A DNA stretch of 45,913 nucleotides from an uncultured Eubacteriales bacterium (GTDB taxonomy: Bacteria; Bacillota; Clostridia; TANB77; CAG-508), in contig CASEIZ010000020.1 of the NCBI GenBank assembly GCA_949288185.1, forward strand, positions 1 to 45,913, in the 5' to 3' direction. Under the pieces are notes generated by a model. That model was given only the letters and a program-made list of their open reading frames with translations, searched no databases and had not been told where the DNA came from. Of the stretch, positions 16,518 through 24,474 are shown in pieces. The translations under genes were made by a program, and so were the position numbers. The stretch's first letter is position 1. Each line of letters opens with the position of its first letter.

Positions 16518-16529
16518 CCTGCCCACCAA
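16518..16529. repeat. copy of the tRNA-Tyr 3' end (attR-like)
   Basis: CCTGCCCACCAA is identical to the last 11 bases of tRNA-Tyr plus one. The preceding CGAATTT resembles the T-arm CGAATCC. A perfect 8-bp hairpin TTCTGTTC/GAACAGAA follows at 16536-16560. Confidence 0.6.
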
Positions 16530-16568
16530 TGACGTTTCTGTTCGAACTAATAGAACAGAATTGATACA

Positions 16569-16604
16569 AAATCAATCAGAAAATAAAATCTGGTTGATTT
16601 TTTT
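16569..16604 (+). terminator. terminator beyond the island
   Basis: AAATCAATCAGA (16569-16580) pairs with TCTGGTTGATTT (16589-16600) with one bulge-like mismatch, then TTTTG and more T. It may be the original terminator of the tRNA operon before the island entered. Confidence 0.65.
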
Positions 16605-16783
16605 GTTTTTGCTCAAAAATATTATCTCTTTTCAGCAGGTATGTAATCAGTAAAATTTATTTAATAAAGATACTTAAATACAAATGGAGATAAAATTTAT
16701 TGCCTTACAGAGACTACGAGTTTTGACAAAGCCCAAGCCATATGTTTCAAAGAAGTTGATGAAAATATAGAACTACACTTATA

Positions 16784-16897
16784 AATTTTGGAAAATATAA
16801 ACTTGTAATGTTTGCAATGGCTAAACTTATGGAAATGGAAACGACAGAACAAAATAAAGTTGCATTATATTTGTTTAATAGTATAAAAAAACAATGA
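16784..16897 (+). pseudogene. decayed short reading frame before dinD
   Basis: A 38-codon frame ending at TGA 16895-16897 reads NFGKYKLVMFAMAKLMEMET and on to NSIKKQ. Just upstream, in another frame, TTSFDKAQAICFKEVDENIE ends at a TAA (16782-16784). Together they look like one small protein broken by a frameshift. There is no start codon with a ribosome binding site and I cannot name the family. Confidence 0.3.
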
Positions 16898-16906
16898 AAA
16901 AAACGA

Positions 16907-16935
16907 TTGACATTTACAAACAATTGTTTTATAAT
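16907..16935 (+). promoter_or_regulatory. dinD promoter with SOS-box-like operator
   Basis: TTGACA (16907-16912), 17-base spacer, TATAAT (16930-16935). The 12-base palindrome AAACAATTGTTT (16918-16929) fills the spacer; it fits the Gram-positive LexA pattern of an AAC/GTT pair spaced by four bases. Confidence 0.75.
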
Positions 16936-16984
16936 AGAGCTTAAATAATTAAAAATCAAATATTACGAAATGGAGATGATATTA

Positions 16985-17808
16985 TTGAAAGTTATAGATA
17001 AGACAAATAAATCATTTGAAGATATAAAACATATTGATGAAAATGGTGTTGAATTTTGGTATGCTAGAGAACTTATGCCTATTCTACAATATTCAAACTG
17101 GCAAAATTTTGAAAAAATAATTGATAAAGCTAAAATTTCTTGTGAAAATAGTGGTATTAGTGTGTTTGAACATTTTATTGACGTCAATAAGTTGTCAAAA
17201 CGTGCTAATAATGCAGAAGTTGAAATCAAAGATTATGAATTAACTCGTTATGCTTGTTATTTAATAGCACAAAATGGAGATAGCAGAAAAAAAGTAATTG
17301 CTCTTGCTCAAACATATTTTGCAGTTCAAACTAGAAAGCAAGAAATTACAGAAAAAGAATACAGTATGCTAACAGAAGATGAAAAAAGATTGTATCAAAG
17401 AAATCTTACAAGAAAAGGAAATTATTCTCTTAATCAAACAGCCAAAAAAGCAGGAGTTAAAAATTTCGATAAATTTCATAATGCAGGTTATAAAGGCTTA
17501 TATAATGGCGAGACTGCTGATGATATTGCAAAAAGAAAAGGATTAAGATATAGAGAAGATATTTTGGACAATATGGGAAGTGATGAACTTATAGCAAATT
17601 TATTTAGAATTTCTCAAACAGAACAAAAATTAAAAAAGATAATATACAAACTGAAAAAGAAACCAATAAAACTCATTATAATATAGGCAAGAATATAAGA
17701 GAAGTAATTGCAAAAAATGGTGGTACTATGCCAGAAGAATTACCAACACCTAAAAAGAGTTTAAAACAACTAGAAAAGGAAAATAAGAAGACCTTAAAAT
17801 GCAAATAA
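16985..17808 (+). pseudogene. dinD: DNA-damage-inducible protein DinD, frameshifted near the end
   Basis: The first 220 residues match DinD: NGVEFWYARELMPILQYSNW (a BRO/KilA-like N-terminal region), LTRYACYLIAQNGDSRKKV, FAVQTRKQE, LTRKGNYSLNQTAKKAGV and the MGSDELIANLFRISQTEQKL block. After QKLKK the frame runs off to a stop at 17686, but the true continuation (DNIQTEKETNKTHYNIGKNI, then REVIAKNGGTMPEELPTP) is present in the next frame to TAA 17808. One A is missing in the run after 17641. DinD inhibits RecA filament formation in E. coli. Start TTG 16985 has GGAG 9 bases upstream; ATG 16970 lacks a site. The short form might still fold, or the run may be a sequencing error. Confidence 0.82.
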
Positions 17809-18096
17809 TATTTTAATTAAAATTATCTAAAAAAATCGATCAGCATGTTAAATTTTAAAAAAGATATTGTCAATAAAAGTACAATTAATTTGGGAAGAAG
17901 AACTGAAAAATATAGAGTGAATATTTAGAAAATATAAAAAATAACCTAAAATAGATAGCAAATGGAAACTAAAATAGTAAAATTATTTTATAAGAATTGA
18001 AAATTTATTGAAGGGCTAAAAGTTTAATGATATAATTTTGATGTAATTTGTTATTATAATTTTGAAATTAATAAAAAAGGACACAATAAATGTGCC
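17809..18096. other. noncoding gap
   Basis: 288 bases of AT-rich sequence between dinD and a convergent small gene. I see no supported gene, clear hairpin or promoter here. Confidence 0.5.
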
Positions 18097-18273
18097 TTAA
18101 TAAGAATATAAAACATCTTCAATAATATCAGCAATTTCAGAAACGGAATGATCTGCTTGAATTAAGAAATTTGGATGTCCTTTAAATTCTCCATTGTAAA
18201 TAGAAATCGTTATTTGACCAGTAACATTTCCAACTACTCTACTATCTTTGTCATGTAACTTTACAACATTCAT
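18097..18273 (-). CDS. small protein of unknown function (58 aa)
   Basis: Read from ATG 18273-18271 on the minus strand, with AAAGGGGGT 7 bases upstream, a very strong site. The product starts MNVVKLHDKDSRVVGNVTGQ and ends in an acidic helix (SVSEIADIIEDVLYSY). No membrane helix or Cys. I do not recognise it; size and strong translation signal support a real gene. It is one of very few minus-strand genes outside the island. Confidence 0.6.
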   Translation of the reverse strand: MNVVKLHDKDSRVVGNVTGQITISIYNGEFKGHPNFLIQADHSVSEIADIIEDVLYSY

Positions 18274-18439
18274 GGATTTACCCCCTTTTCTTTGGTTAAC
18301 AAAACTAATTATAACAAAGGGAAAAGTAGAAAGGTGTCGAAACATGTCATAAAATTAAAAAAATATAAAAAATGTGATAAAATGTGTTAGAATAAAAAAT
18401 AAGGAATATCCTAAAACAAAAATTGGGAGAAAAGTGCCA

Positions 18440-19135
18440 ATGAAAAAATTGATTGTAATCATTATTATATTACTAGTAATATTTGTAGGAATGTATATAT
18501 ATAGACAAAATAGAATTGTAAGTAATCAATCAGCAGAAGTATCGGTTGATGAAATTAATCAAATTGAAACGTATTTACAAAAAATATATATGTGGAGAGA
18601 AATTACAGGAGATGCATTACCAATATTTGATAATATTAATAATGCACCAGATGTTTGGCTATGGGAAGTTGTTAAGAAAAATTTGGAAGAATATGAATTA
18701 TCTTATGAGCAATTACAGGATAGGACAAAAGAGATCTTCGGAGAAGACCTGCAAAAAGAATTTCCAAAAGAAGGCTATGAATACATGGAATATAATGAAG
18801 AAACAGATACTTATTATGCGATTGGAAGCGGATTGGATAATCAAGAAGACGTATTTTTATTAGATAAAATACAAAAGCAAGATAATGGATATACGGTTCA
18901 AATTGTAGAATATTTAGAAGACTATTCAGAAGGATATGAAACAACTGATGCAGAATATAATATTCAAATAAAAAACTTAAATGATGAAACAATAGGAGAA
19001 GTAAAAAGTACAGAATCAGAAACAAATATACAACAATTTGTAAAAGATAATATAGATAAATTTACCAAAAAAGAAGTCAATTTGAAAACAGATGAAAATA
19101 GAAATATATATGTAACAAGTGTACGAAATATTTAG
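18440..19135 (+). CDS. membrane-anchored extracellular protein of unknown function
   Basis: 231 residues from ATG 18440, preceded by TTGGGAGA; earlier in-frame starts lack a site. Residues 3-20 form a membrane helix (KLIVIIIILLVIFVGMYIY) with a short basic head, so the rest is outside. The outer part is acidic with many Tyr (EYMEYNEETDTYYAIGSGLD) and has a late beta-rich stretch (NGYTVQIVEYLEDYSEGYE). No lipobox. Family not recognised. Confidence 0.7.
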   Translation: MKKLIVIIIILLVIFVGMYIYRQNRIVSNQSAEVSVDEINQIETYLQKIYMWREITGDALPIFDNINNAPDVWLWEVVKKNLEEYELSYEQLQDRTKEIFGEDLQKEFPKEGYEYMEYNEETDTYYAIGSGLDNQEDVFLLDKIQKQDNGYTVQIVEYLEDYSEGYETTDAEYNIQIKNLNDETIGEVKSTESETNIQQFVKDNIDKFTKKEVNLKTDENRNIYVTSVRNI

Positions 19136-19243
19136 AAAAGAGATAAAAAAGTCGTTACAAATTTTTTCGGGGGAAAATATAAAATTTTTCACGAATTTGT
19201 GAAGATTAAGGAAAAATTAAAATATAGCAATTGAGGGAGTAGA

Positions 19244-20128
19244 ATGGATTTAACAAAATGTGAAATATGTCCACATAAATGTGGTGTTAATCGAACGAAG
19301 GGTGAAATTGGTAGATGCAAAAGTACAGAAAAAATAAAAATAGGATTATATTCCATTCATCATTTTGAAGAACCTTGCATAAGTGGAAAACACGGCTCAG
19401 GAACTGTGTTTTTTTCAAATTGTAACTTGAATTGTGTATATTGCCAAAATTATGAAATTAGTCAACAAGGTAAAGGAAAAGAAATTTCAATAGAAGAATT
19501 GGCAAATATATTTATAGAGCAACAAAATCGACAAGCAGAAAATATAAATTTGGTAACACCAACTAGTTATGCACTCCAAATTATAGAGGCAATCAAAATA
19601 GCAAAGAAAAATGGATTAAACATTCCAATTATATATAACACAAATGGATATGAAAATGTAGAGACATTAAAGTTATTAGAAGGATATATTGATGTATATT
19701 TACCAGATTTAAAATATTATGACAATGAAATGGGTAAAAAATATTCTAAAGTAGATCATTATTTTGAAATTGCTACAAAGGCAATACAAGAAATGTATAG
19801 ACAAGTGGAAAGTCCTAAATTTAATCATAAAGGTATGATAGAAAAAGGTGTTATGATAAGACATTTAGTATTACCGAATAATATAGATAATAGTAAGAAA
19901 ATTTTGAAATGGTTGAAAGAAAATATGGATGAAGCTGTATATATTGATATTATGGCACAATATTTTCCTACATATAAAGCAAAAGAAATGAAAGATTTAA
20001 ATAGAAAACTGACAAAAGAAGAATATCAAGAAATTGAAAACTATGTGTATGATTTAGATATTCAAAATGGATATATGCAAGAATTGGGAGAACATGAAGA
20101 AGAGTATGTTCCTAAATGGGATATATAG
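19244..20128 (+). CDS. PflX-like radical SAM protein (COG1313)
   Basis: A 294-residue radical SAM enzyme. The 4Fe-4S motif is C-x3-C-x2-C in CNLNCVYC (Cys60, Cys64, Cys67). The N-terminus has an extra Cys group (CEICPHKCGVNRTKGEIGRC) typical of the PflX group, annotated as putative pyruvate-formate-lyase activating enzymes although no glycyl-radical enzyme lies nearby. Later motifs include NTNGYE, LPDLKYYDN and IRHLVLPNN. GAGGGAG precedes the ATG. folC follows after 13 bases, so the two are cotranscribed. True substrate unknown. Confidence 0.88.
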   Translation: MDLTKCEICPHKCGVNRTKGEIGRCKSTEKIKIGLYSIHHFEEPCISGKHGSGTVFFSNCNLNCVYCQNYEISQQGKGKEISIEELANIFIEQQNRQAENINLVTPTSYALQIIEAIKIAKKNGLNIPIIYNTNGYENVETLKLLEGYIDVYLPDLKYYDNEMGKKYSKVDHYFEIATKAIQEMYRQVESPKFNHKGMIEKGVMIRHLVLPNNIDNSKKILKWLKENMDEAVYIDIMAQYFPTYKAKEMKDLNRKLTKEEYQEIENYVYDLDIQNGYMQELGEHEEEYVPKWDI

Positions 20129-20141
20129 AAAAGAGGAAATC

Positions 20142-21407
20142 ATGAAGGTACAAGAATATATACAAAATCTTTTAGCAGGAAAATCACAAGTAAAAAATGA
20201 AAATCAATCTGTTAAAAAGATGAAAATAGTAATGGAAAAACTAGGCAATCCACAAAATAAATTAAAATACATACATGTAACAGGAACCAATGGAAAAGGG
20301 AGTGTGATTGAAATGTTAAATAACATTTTGATAAATGCGAACTTAAAAGTTGGAAAATTTATTTCACCACATTTGGTTTCTTATCATGAAAGAATTAGTA
20401 TTAATGGACAATATATTAAAGATGAAGAGATACAAGAAATTTTTGAAGAAGTACAACCAATCATTGAAAAAGAAAATATAGAACTAAACTTTTTTGAGTT
20501 TTTTACAATGATTGCATTTCTATATTTTTCTAAACAAAAAGTAGATATTGTTTTAATGGAAGTGGGCTTTGGAGGACTATATGATAGTACGAATATCATT
20601 TATCCAATCATTTCAGTTATTAGCTCGATTGGTTATGATCATATGAAAGTTTTAGGAAATACATTAGAAGACATTGCTAAACAAAAAGCAGGAATTATTA
20701 AAGAAAATTCTGAAACAGTATATATGGAGCAAACACCAAACATAGATGATATCATTGAAAACACTTGTAAGGAAAAACAAAATATATTACATATGGTTGG
20801 GCAATCAGAAATAAGGAATCAAAGATTTGAAAATGATAAAGAGATATTTGATTATAAACAATATTACAATATAGAAGTAAATTTAAAAGGAAAAAGGCAA
20901 ATACAAAATGCGGCATTAGTATTAGAATGTTGTGACATATTAAATAAAAAAGGATATTTTCTTTCAGAAGAAGTGATAAAAAATGGATTAAAAACAGTTA
21001 TCCATAGGGGAAGATTTGAAGTGATTCATCAAAATCCAACAATGATATTTGATGGAGGACATAATGAACAAGCGATAGAGAATCTTAAAGAAACAATAGA
21101 TTTGTGTTATAAAAATGATAAGAAAATTTATGTGATTTCTGTGTTGAAATCTAAGGACTATCACAAAATTATAGAAGATATTTTAGATAAAGATAATGTA
21201 TACATTTTTACAGATGGAAATGATAAAAATTTATTTACAGACAAACATCTTATGTATGAATATGCCAAACAACGAAATGATAAAGTAGTGATGTATGAAA
21301 TGGATTTAAAAGAAGCAATAGAGTTTTGTAAAGAAAAAACAGAATATGTTTCCTTTATAATTGGTTCATTTTATATTTATGATAATGTAAAAAAGTTAAA
21401 TGCATAG
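20142..21407 (+). CDS. folC: folylpolyglutamate/dihydrofolate synthase
   Basis: 421 residues from ATG 20142 with AAGAGGAAA upstream; the frame is open further upstream but overlaps the previous gene. Mur-ligase fold: ATP site HVTGTNGKGSVIEML near residue 47, FISPHLVSYHERISING near 75, VGFGGLYDSTN near 142, and a C-terminal domain with FDGGHNEQAIENL near 305. It adds glutamate to dihydropteroate and folates. thyA and folA lie 1.4-2.5 kb downstream, completing a folate group. Confidence 0.93.
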   Translation: MKVQEYIQNLLAGKSQVKNENQSVKKMKIVMEKLGNPQNKLKYIHVTGTNGKGSVIEMLNNILINANLKVGKFISPHLVSYHERISINGQYIKDEEIQEIFEEVQPIIEKENIELNFFEFFTMIAFLYFSKQKVDIVLMEVGFGGLYDSTNIIYPIISVISSIGYDHMKVLGNTLEDIAKQKAGIIKENSETVYMEQTPNIDDIIENTCKEKQNILHMVGQSEIRNQRFENDKEIFDYKQYYNIEVNLKGKRQIQNAALVLECCDILNKKGYFLSEEVIKNGLKTVIHRGRFEVIHQNPTMIFDGGHNEQAIENLKETIDLCYKNDKKIYVISVLKSKDYHKIIEDILDKDNVYIFTDGNDKNLFTDKHLMYEYAKQRNDKVVMYEMDLKEAIEFCKEKTEYVSFIIGSFYIYDNVKKLNA

Positions 21408-21467
21408 ACAAAAAATAGTGTATATGTTATTATGATAATAAGTAAAAATGATAAAGGAGAAAATGTT

Positions 21468-22115
21468 ATGCAAGTTTTTGAAATAAAGAAAAAACTAGAA
21501 AACTTAAAAGAGATGCCAGAAGAAGAAGCAAAACAGACACTTCTAGAGGCTATGAGCATGACACAAACATGGTTAAATTTAGAGGATTTAAAACAAATAT
21601 TACCAGAGGAACAATATGCAGATATAGAGACAAGAGTAAAAGAGATTTATGAGAAACTATTTCCAGAAAAAGAAGGATGGACAAAAGAACAAATAGAAGC
21701 GTTAAGAAGTGAAAGTGTAAAAGAAGAGGTATTTTTTGTTGTAAAAGATGAAAAAGGACAATTTGCATTAAGAAGATTTGGTGATTTAGATAAAACAAAT
21801 TTTGCAGGAATACAGCTAGAAGCAATACCAAGTGGAAATTTAGATGAAGTTGTATTAAAAGCAATGAGACAACATAGAGAATATGATACCTTTTATGAAA
21901 ATGGACAATTGACTGCTGAAGATATACCAGAAGTGCTAGATGATACGATTACAAGTATATCTGCTACAAAGCATAGAGGGATTACACCAGATAATATAGA
22001 AGGGACTACTAGTGGTGTTAGAATAGAGGAATTTAGGAATGCGAGTGGAAGTTTAAGTAGAGAGATGAAAGAACTAGAAAATGAAAAAGATGGTACATCA
22101 TTAGGAGATGAATAG
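21468..22115 (+). CDS. unknown acidic protein
   Basis: 215 residues from ATG 21468, chosen because AAAGGAG lies 8 bases upstream. Strongly acidic and helical in the first 90 residues (LENLKEMPEEEAKQTLLEAM), with a small beta-rich part (EEVFFVVKDEKGQFALRRFG) and a Ser/Thr/Gly-rich end. No membrane helix or catalytic motif. It ends 21 bases before the next unknown gene, which has its own GAGGAG site, so the two form a pair. Confidence 0.65.
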   Translation: MQVFEIKKKLENLKEMPEEEAKQTLLEAMSMTQTWLNLEDLKQILPEEQYADIETRVKEIYEKLFPEKEGWTKEQIEALRSESVKEEVFFVVKDEKGQFALRRFGDLDKTNFAGIQLEAIPSGNLDEVVLKAMRQHREYDTFYENGQLTAEDIPEVLDDTITSISATKHRGITPDNIEGTTSGVRIEEFRNASGSLSREMKELENEKDGTSLGDE

Positions 22116-22136
22116 AAAAATAGAGGAGAAATACAA

Positions 22137-22589
22137 ATGAAACAATCTACCATGGAAGCTTATGCTGAAGTAGATATGATTCTTAATCTTATGGATGAAA
22201 AATATGTAAGAGAAATACCTGAAAAATTAAGAACACTATTTAAAAGTAAAAAAGCGAAAGATTATTCAAAAAATATAGTAGACAATAAACCATTGAAAGA
22301 GCAAAATCTGAATAAAGAAACTTTATCTATTTTAGCAGTGTTAAACTATAATTATTGGTGCAAAGATGAGAAAAGAAAAAAAGAATTATGGGATAGATAT
22401 TCTGAAAATGATAGAAAATATCAACAAGAACTACGAGAAAAATATAATCCAGAGGATATATTAAAAAAAAATAATTCTCCCAAGTATGTTGAAAATACTA
22501 GTAAAGAAGATACAATAATAGAATATAAGGAATCTATAGTTAAAAAAATAATAAATAAAATAAAAAGTATATTTCATATAAATAATTAA
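22137..22589 (+). CDS. unknown basic helical protein
   Basis: 150 residues. The N-terminal half (MEAYAEVDMILNLMDEKYVR, REIPEKLRTLFKSKK) looks like a conserved short domain found in uncharacterised clostridial proteins that I cannot name; the second half is a charged linker with a basic amphipathic end (IVKKIINKIKSIFHI). AGAGGAG precedes the ATG. It is probably cotranscribed with the preceding acidic gene and is followed by a clear terminator. Confidence 0.65.
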   Translation: MKQSTMEAYAEVDMILNLMDEKYVREIPEKLRTLFKSKKAKDYSKNIVDNKPLKEQNLNKETLSILAVLNYNYWCKDEKRKKELWDRYSENDRKYQQELREKYNPEDILKKNNSPKYVENTSKEDTIIEYKESIVKKIINKIKSIFHINN

Positions 22590-22609
22590 TCATTCGATTG
22601 AATTTATAA

Positions 22610-22638
22610 AAAGTTGAAGTAAAAGCTTCAACTTTTTT
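22610..22638 (+). terminator. rho-independent terminator
   Basis: AAAGTTGAAG pairs with CTTCAACTTT over TAAAAG, with the T-run continuing to 22638. Confidence 0.85.
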
Positions 22639-22675
22639 ACTTCAACATAAAAAGAATTAAATATTAAGAGGAGAA

Positions 22676-22744
22676 ATGAAAGACTATATAGAAAAAATTA
22701 TTGAAATAAAAAATATCCATAAAAGAGCTTGTAAAAAAATATAA
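22676..22744 (+). CDS. possible 22-codon upstream ORF before thyA
   Basis: ATG 22676 follows AAGAGGAG at ideal spacing and the frame gives MKDYIEKIIEIKNIHKRACK plus KI before TAA. It ends 43 bases before thyA. It may be a leader peptide or the remnant of a gene; its only support is the strong binding site. Confidence 0.3.
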   Translation: MKDYIEKIIEIKNIHKRACKKI

Positions 22745-22787
22745 ATTTTGATATATTGAAAAAAATAAATAAGAGGAGGAATCTAAA

Positions 22788-23645
22788 ATGACACAAGCAG
22801 ATGAACAATTTATAAAAACTTGCAAAGAAATTATAAAAAATGGATATTCATCAAAAGGAACCAATGTAAGAACAAGATGGGATGATGGAGAAGAAGCCAA
22901 TTATTTTTCGATTGTAGGTGTACAAAATAAATATGATGTTGGAAAAGAATTTCCAATGATTACTTTAAGAAATAACTCAAAAACAATAAAAAATGCGATA
23001 GATGAAATTTTATGGATATGGCAAAAAAAATCTAATAAAATTAGTGAATTACATTCTCATATTTGGGACCAATGGGCAAATGAAGAAGGAACCATTGGAA
23101 AAGCATATGGATATCAATTAGGAAAAAAATATGAATTTAAGACAAAAGAAGGAATAAAAGTAATGGATCAAGTAGATTATGTTTTATATCTATTAAAACA
23201 TGATCAATCAAGTAGAAGAATTATGACAAATCTATTTAATCATGAAGAATTAAAAGATATGGAATTAGAACCATGTGCTTATGGAACACAATGGCTAGTA
23301 AAAGAAGGAAAATTACATTTAATTTTAAACCAACGTTCACAAGATATGTTAACAGCAAATGGATGGAATTTAATGCAATATGCAGCTTTACAATATATGT
23401 TTGCACAAGTATCTGGATTAGAAGTAGGAACATTAACCCATAACATAGGAGATTGTCATATTTATGATAGACATATACCACTTGTTGAAAAATTATTAGA
23501 AGCAGAGCCAATGGATGTAACACCAAAACTAATTATCAAAAATCCAACAAAAGATTTCTATGAATTTAAAGTAGAAGATTTTGAAGTAGAAGGATATGAT
23601 TATAATAAAGATGTGAAAATTGGAAGAATACCAGTTGCTATTTAA
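22788..23645 (+). CDS. thyA: thymidylate synthase
   Basis: A 285-residue ThyA-type enzyme converting dUMP and methylene-THF to dTMP and DHF. The catalytic cysteine is Cys163 in LEPCAYGTQW, followed by NQRSQDM (phosphate-binding Arg and the conserved Asp), NLMQYA with the uracil-binding Asn, and GDCHIYDRHI. The context around the Cys (PCAYGTQW rather than PCHTLFQF) is of the divergent clostridial type, but all key residues are present. AGAGGAGG lies before the ATG. folA follows 41 bases later and recycles the DHF made here. Confidence 0.95.
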   Translation: MTQADEQFIKTCKEIIKNGYSSKGTNVRTRWDDGEEANYFSIVGVQNKYDVGKEFPMITLRNNSKTIKNAIDEILWIWQKKSNKISELHSHIWDQWANEEGTIGKAYGYQLGKKYEFKTKEGIKVMDQVDYVLYLLKHDQSSRRIMTNLFNHEELKDMELEPCAYGTQWLVKEGKLHLILNQRSQDMLTANGWNLMQYAALQYMFAQVSGLEVGTLTHNIGDCHIYDRHIPLVEKLLEAEPMDVTPKLIIKNPTKDFYEFKVEDFEVEGYDYNKDVKIGRIPVAI

Positions 23646-23686
23646 TTTACAAAAAAAGAAAGGGATTAGACGAAAGGAAAAGTAAA

Positions 23687-24175
23687 ATGTTAAGTATTAT
23701 CGTAGCAAAAGCAAAAAATAATGCCATCGGAAAAAATAATCAATTATTATGGCATTTATCAGATGATTTAAAAAGATTTAAAAAATTCACAACAGGACAC
23801 ACCATCATTATGGGAAGAAAAACATTTGAGTCTTTAGGAAGAGTACTTCCTAATAGAAAACATATTGTATTTACACAAAATCCAGATTTTAAGGTGGATG
23901 ATGAAAATGTAGAAGTAGTACATTCTATGCTACAAATACAAGAATATATAGAAAATGATGAAGAAGCATTTGTCATAGGTGGAGCAGTGATTTATAATTT
24001 GCTAATGCCATATGTTAAAAAAATGTATGTAACAGAGATAGATAAAGAATTTGATGGAGATGTGTTCTTTCCTAGAATAGATGAAGAAAAATGGAAAGAA
24101 ATCAGTAGAGAAAAAGGACCAGAAGATGAAGAAAATAATTTTACATACGAATATGTAACTTATGAAAAAAGATAG
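23687..24175 (+). CDS. folA: dihydrofolate reductase
   Basis: A 162-residue protein with NAIGKNNQLLWHLSDDLKRF near residue 12 (substrate Asp in the LSDDL block), IMGRKTFESLGRVLPNRKH near 42, and the NADPH-binding VIGGAVIYNLLMP near 98. It reduces DHF to THF and directly follows thyA. Element B starts two bases after the stop codon, so its hairpin probably terminates this transcript. Confidence 0.96.
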   Translation: MLSIIVAKAKNNAIGKNNQLLWHLSDDLKRFKKFTTGHTIIMGRKTFESLGRVLPNRKHIVFTQNPDFKVDDENVEVVHSMLQIQEYIENDEEAFVIGGAVIYNLLMPYVKKMYVTEIDKEFDGDVFFPRIDEEKWKEISREKGPEDEENNFTYEYVTYEKR

Positions 24176-24176
24176 A

Positions 24177-24425
24177 ATGTCCTTTTGGGGACGTTTCTTT
24201 TTGGGACATTTTTATGTAAAATGATAACTACAAATAGATTGAATTTGAAGTTGAATACACAAACTTAACAATATATAATTTTGAAAATATAGAATATAAA
24301 GTGATTTTATGATTTTGTATATGCTGTATTTTTTTTGTAAGTTTCAATTAAAAAATTAATTGAAACACTTTTAAATGTAACTTTACATAAAAATGTCCCA
24401 AACAGAAACGTCCCCAAAAGGACAT
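24177..24425. repeat. long inverted-repeat element B
   Basis: 44-base arms (24177-24220 and 24382-24425) with one mismatch (T versus G), spacer about 161 bases. The arms start ATGTCCTTTTGGGGACGTTT and include GGGACATTTTTATGTAAA. The left arm starts 2 bases after the folA stop. Same family as element C. Confidence 0.88.
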
Positions 24426-24474
24426 GATAAAAAATTCGCTTTTGGTTACACTAAGTCATGAAAGGATGATTTAG

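Larger units (their letters stand above)
13699..16529. mobile_element. remnant genomic island at the tRNA-Tyr 3' end
   Basis: CCTGCCCACCAA occurs at the end of tRNA-Tyr (13699-13710) and again at 16518-16529, the second within CGAATTTCCTGCCCACCAA, which also resembles the T-arm side. The 2.8 kb between them contains a MobV remnant, an XRE regulator, a small plasmid-type protein, a GNAT and an NTF2-like gene. No integrase gene is present. TTGCACG repeats lie near both ends (about 13854-13886, 13947, 16446-16465). This fits an integrative element that used the tRNA end as attB and later lost its integrase. The 12-base exact repeat is short, so this is inference. Confidence 0.55.

Noticed and set aside
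16536..16560. TTCTGTTC/GAACAGAA hairpin as a LexA site
   Set aside because: Arm spacing does not fit the AAC-N4-GTT pattern and no promoter lies over it.
19136..19243. Riboswitch before the PflX-like gene
   Set aside because: Only a weak ACAAATT/AATTTGT pairing around a G-run is seen; no known conserved core.
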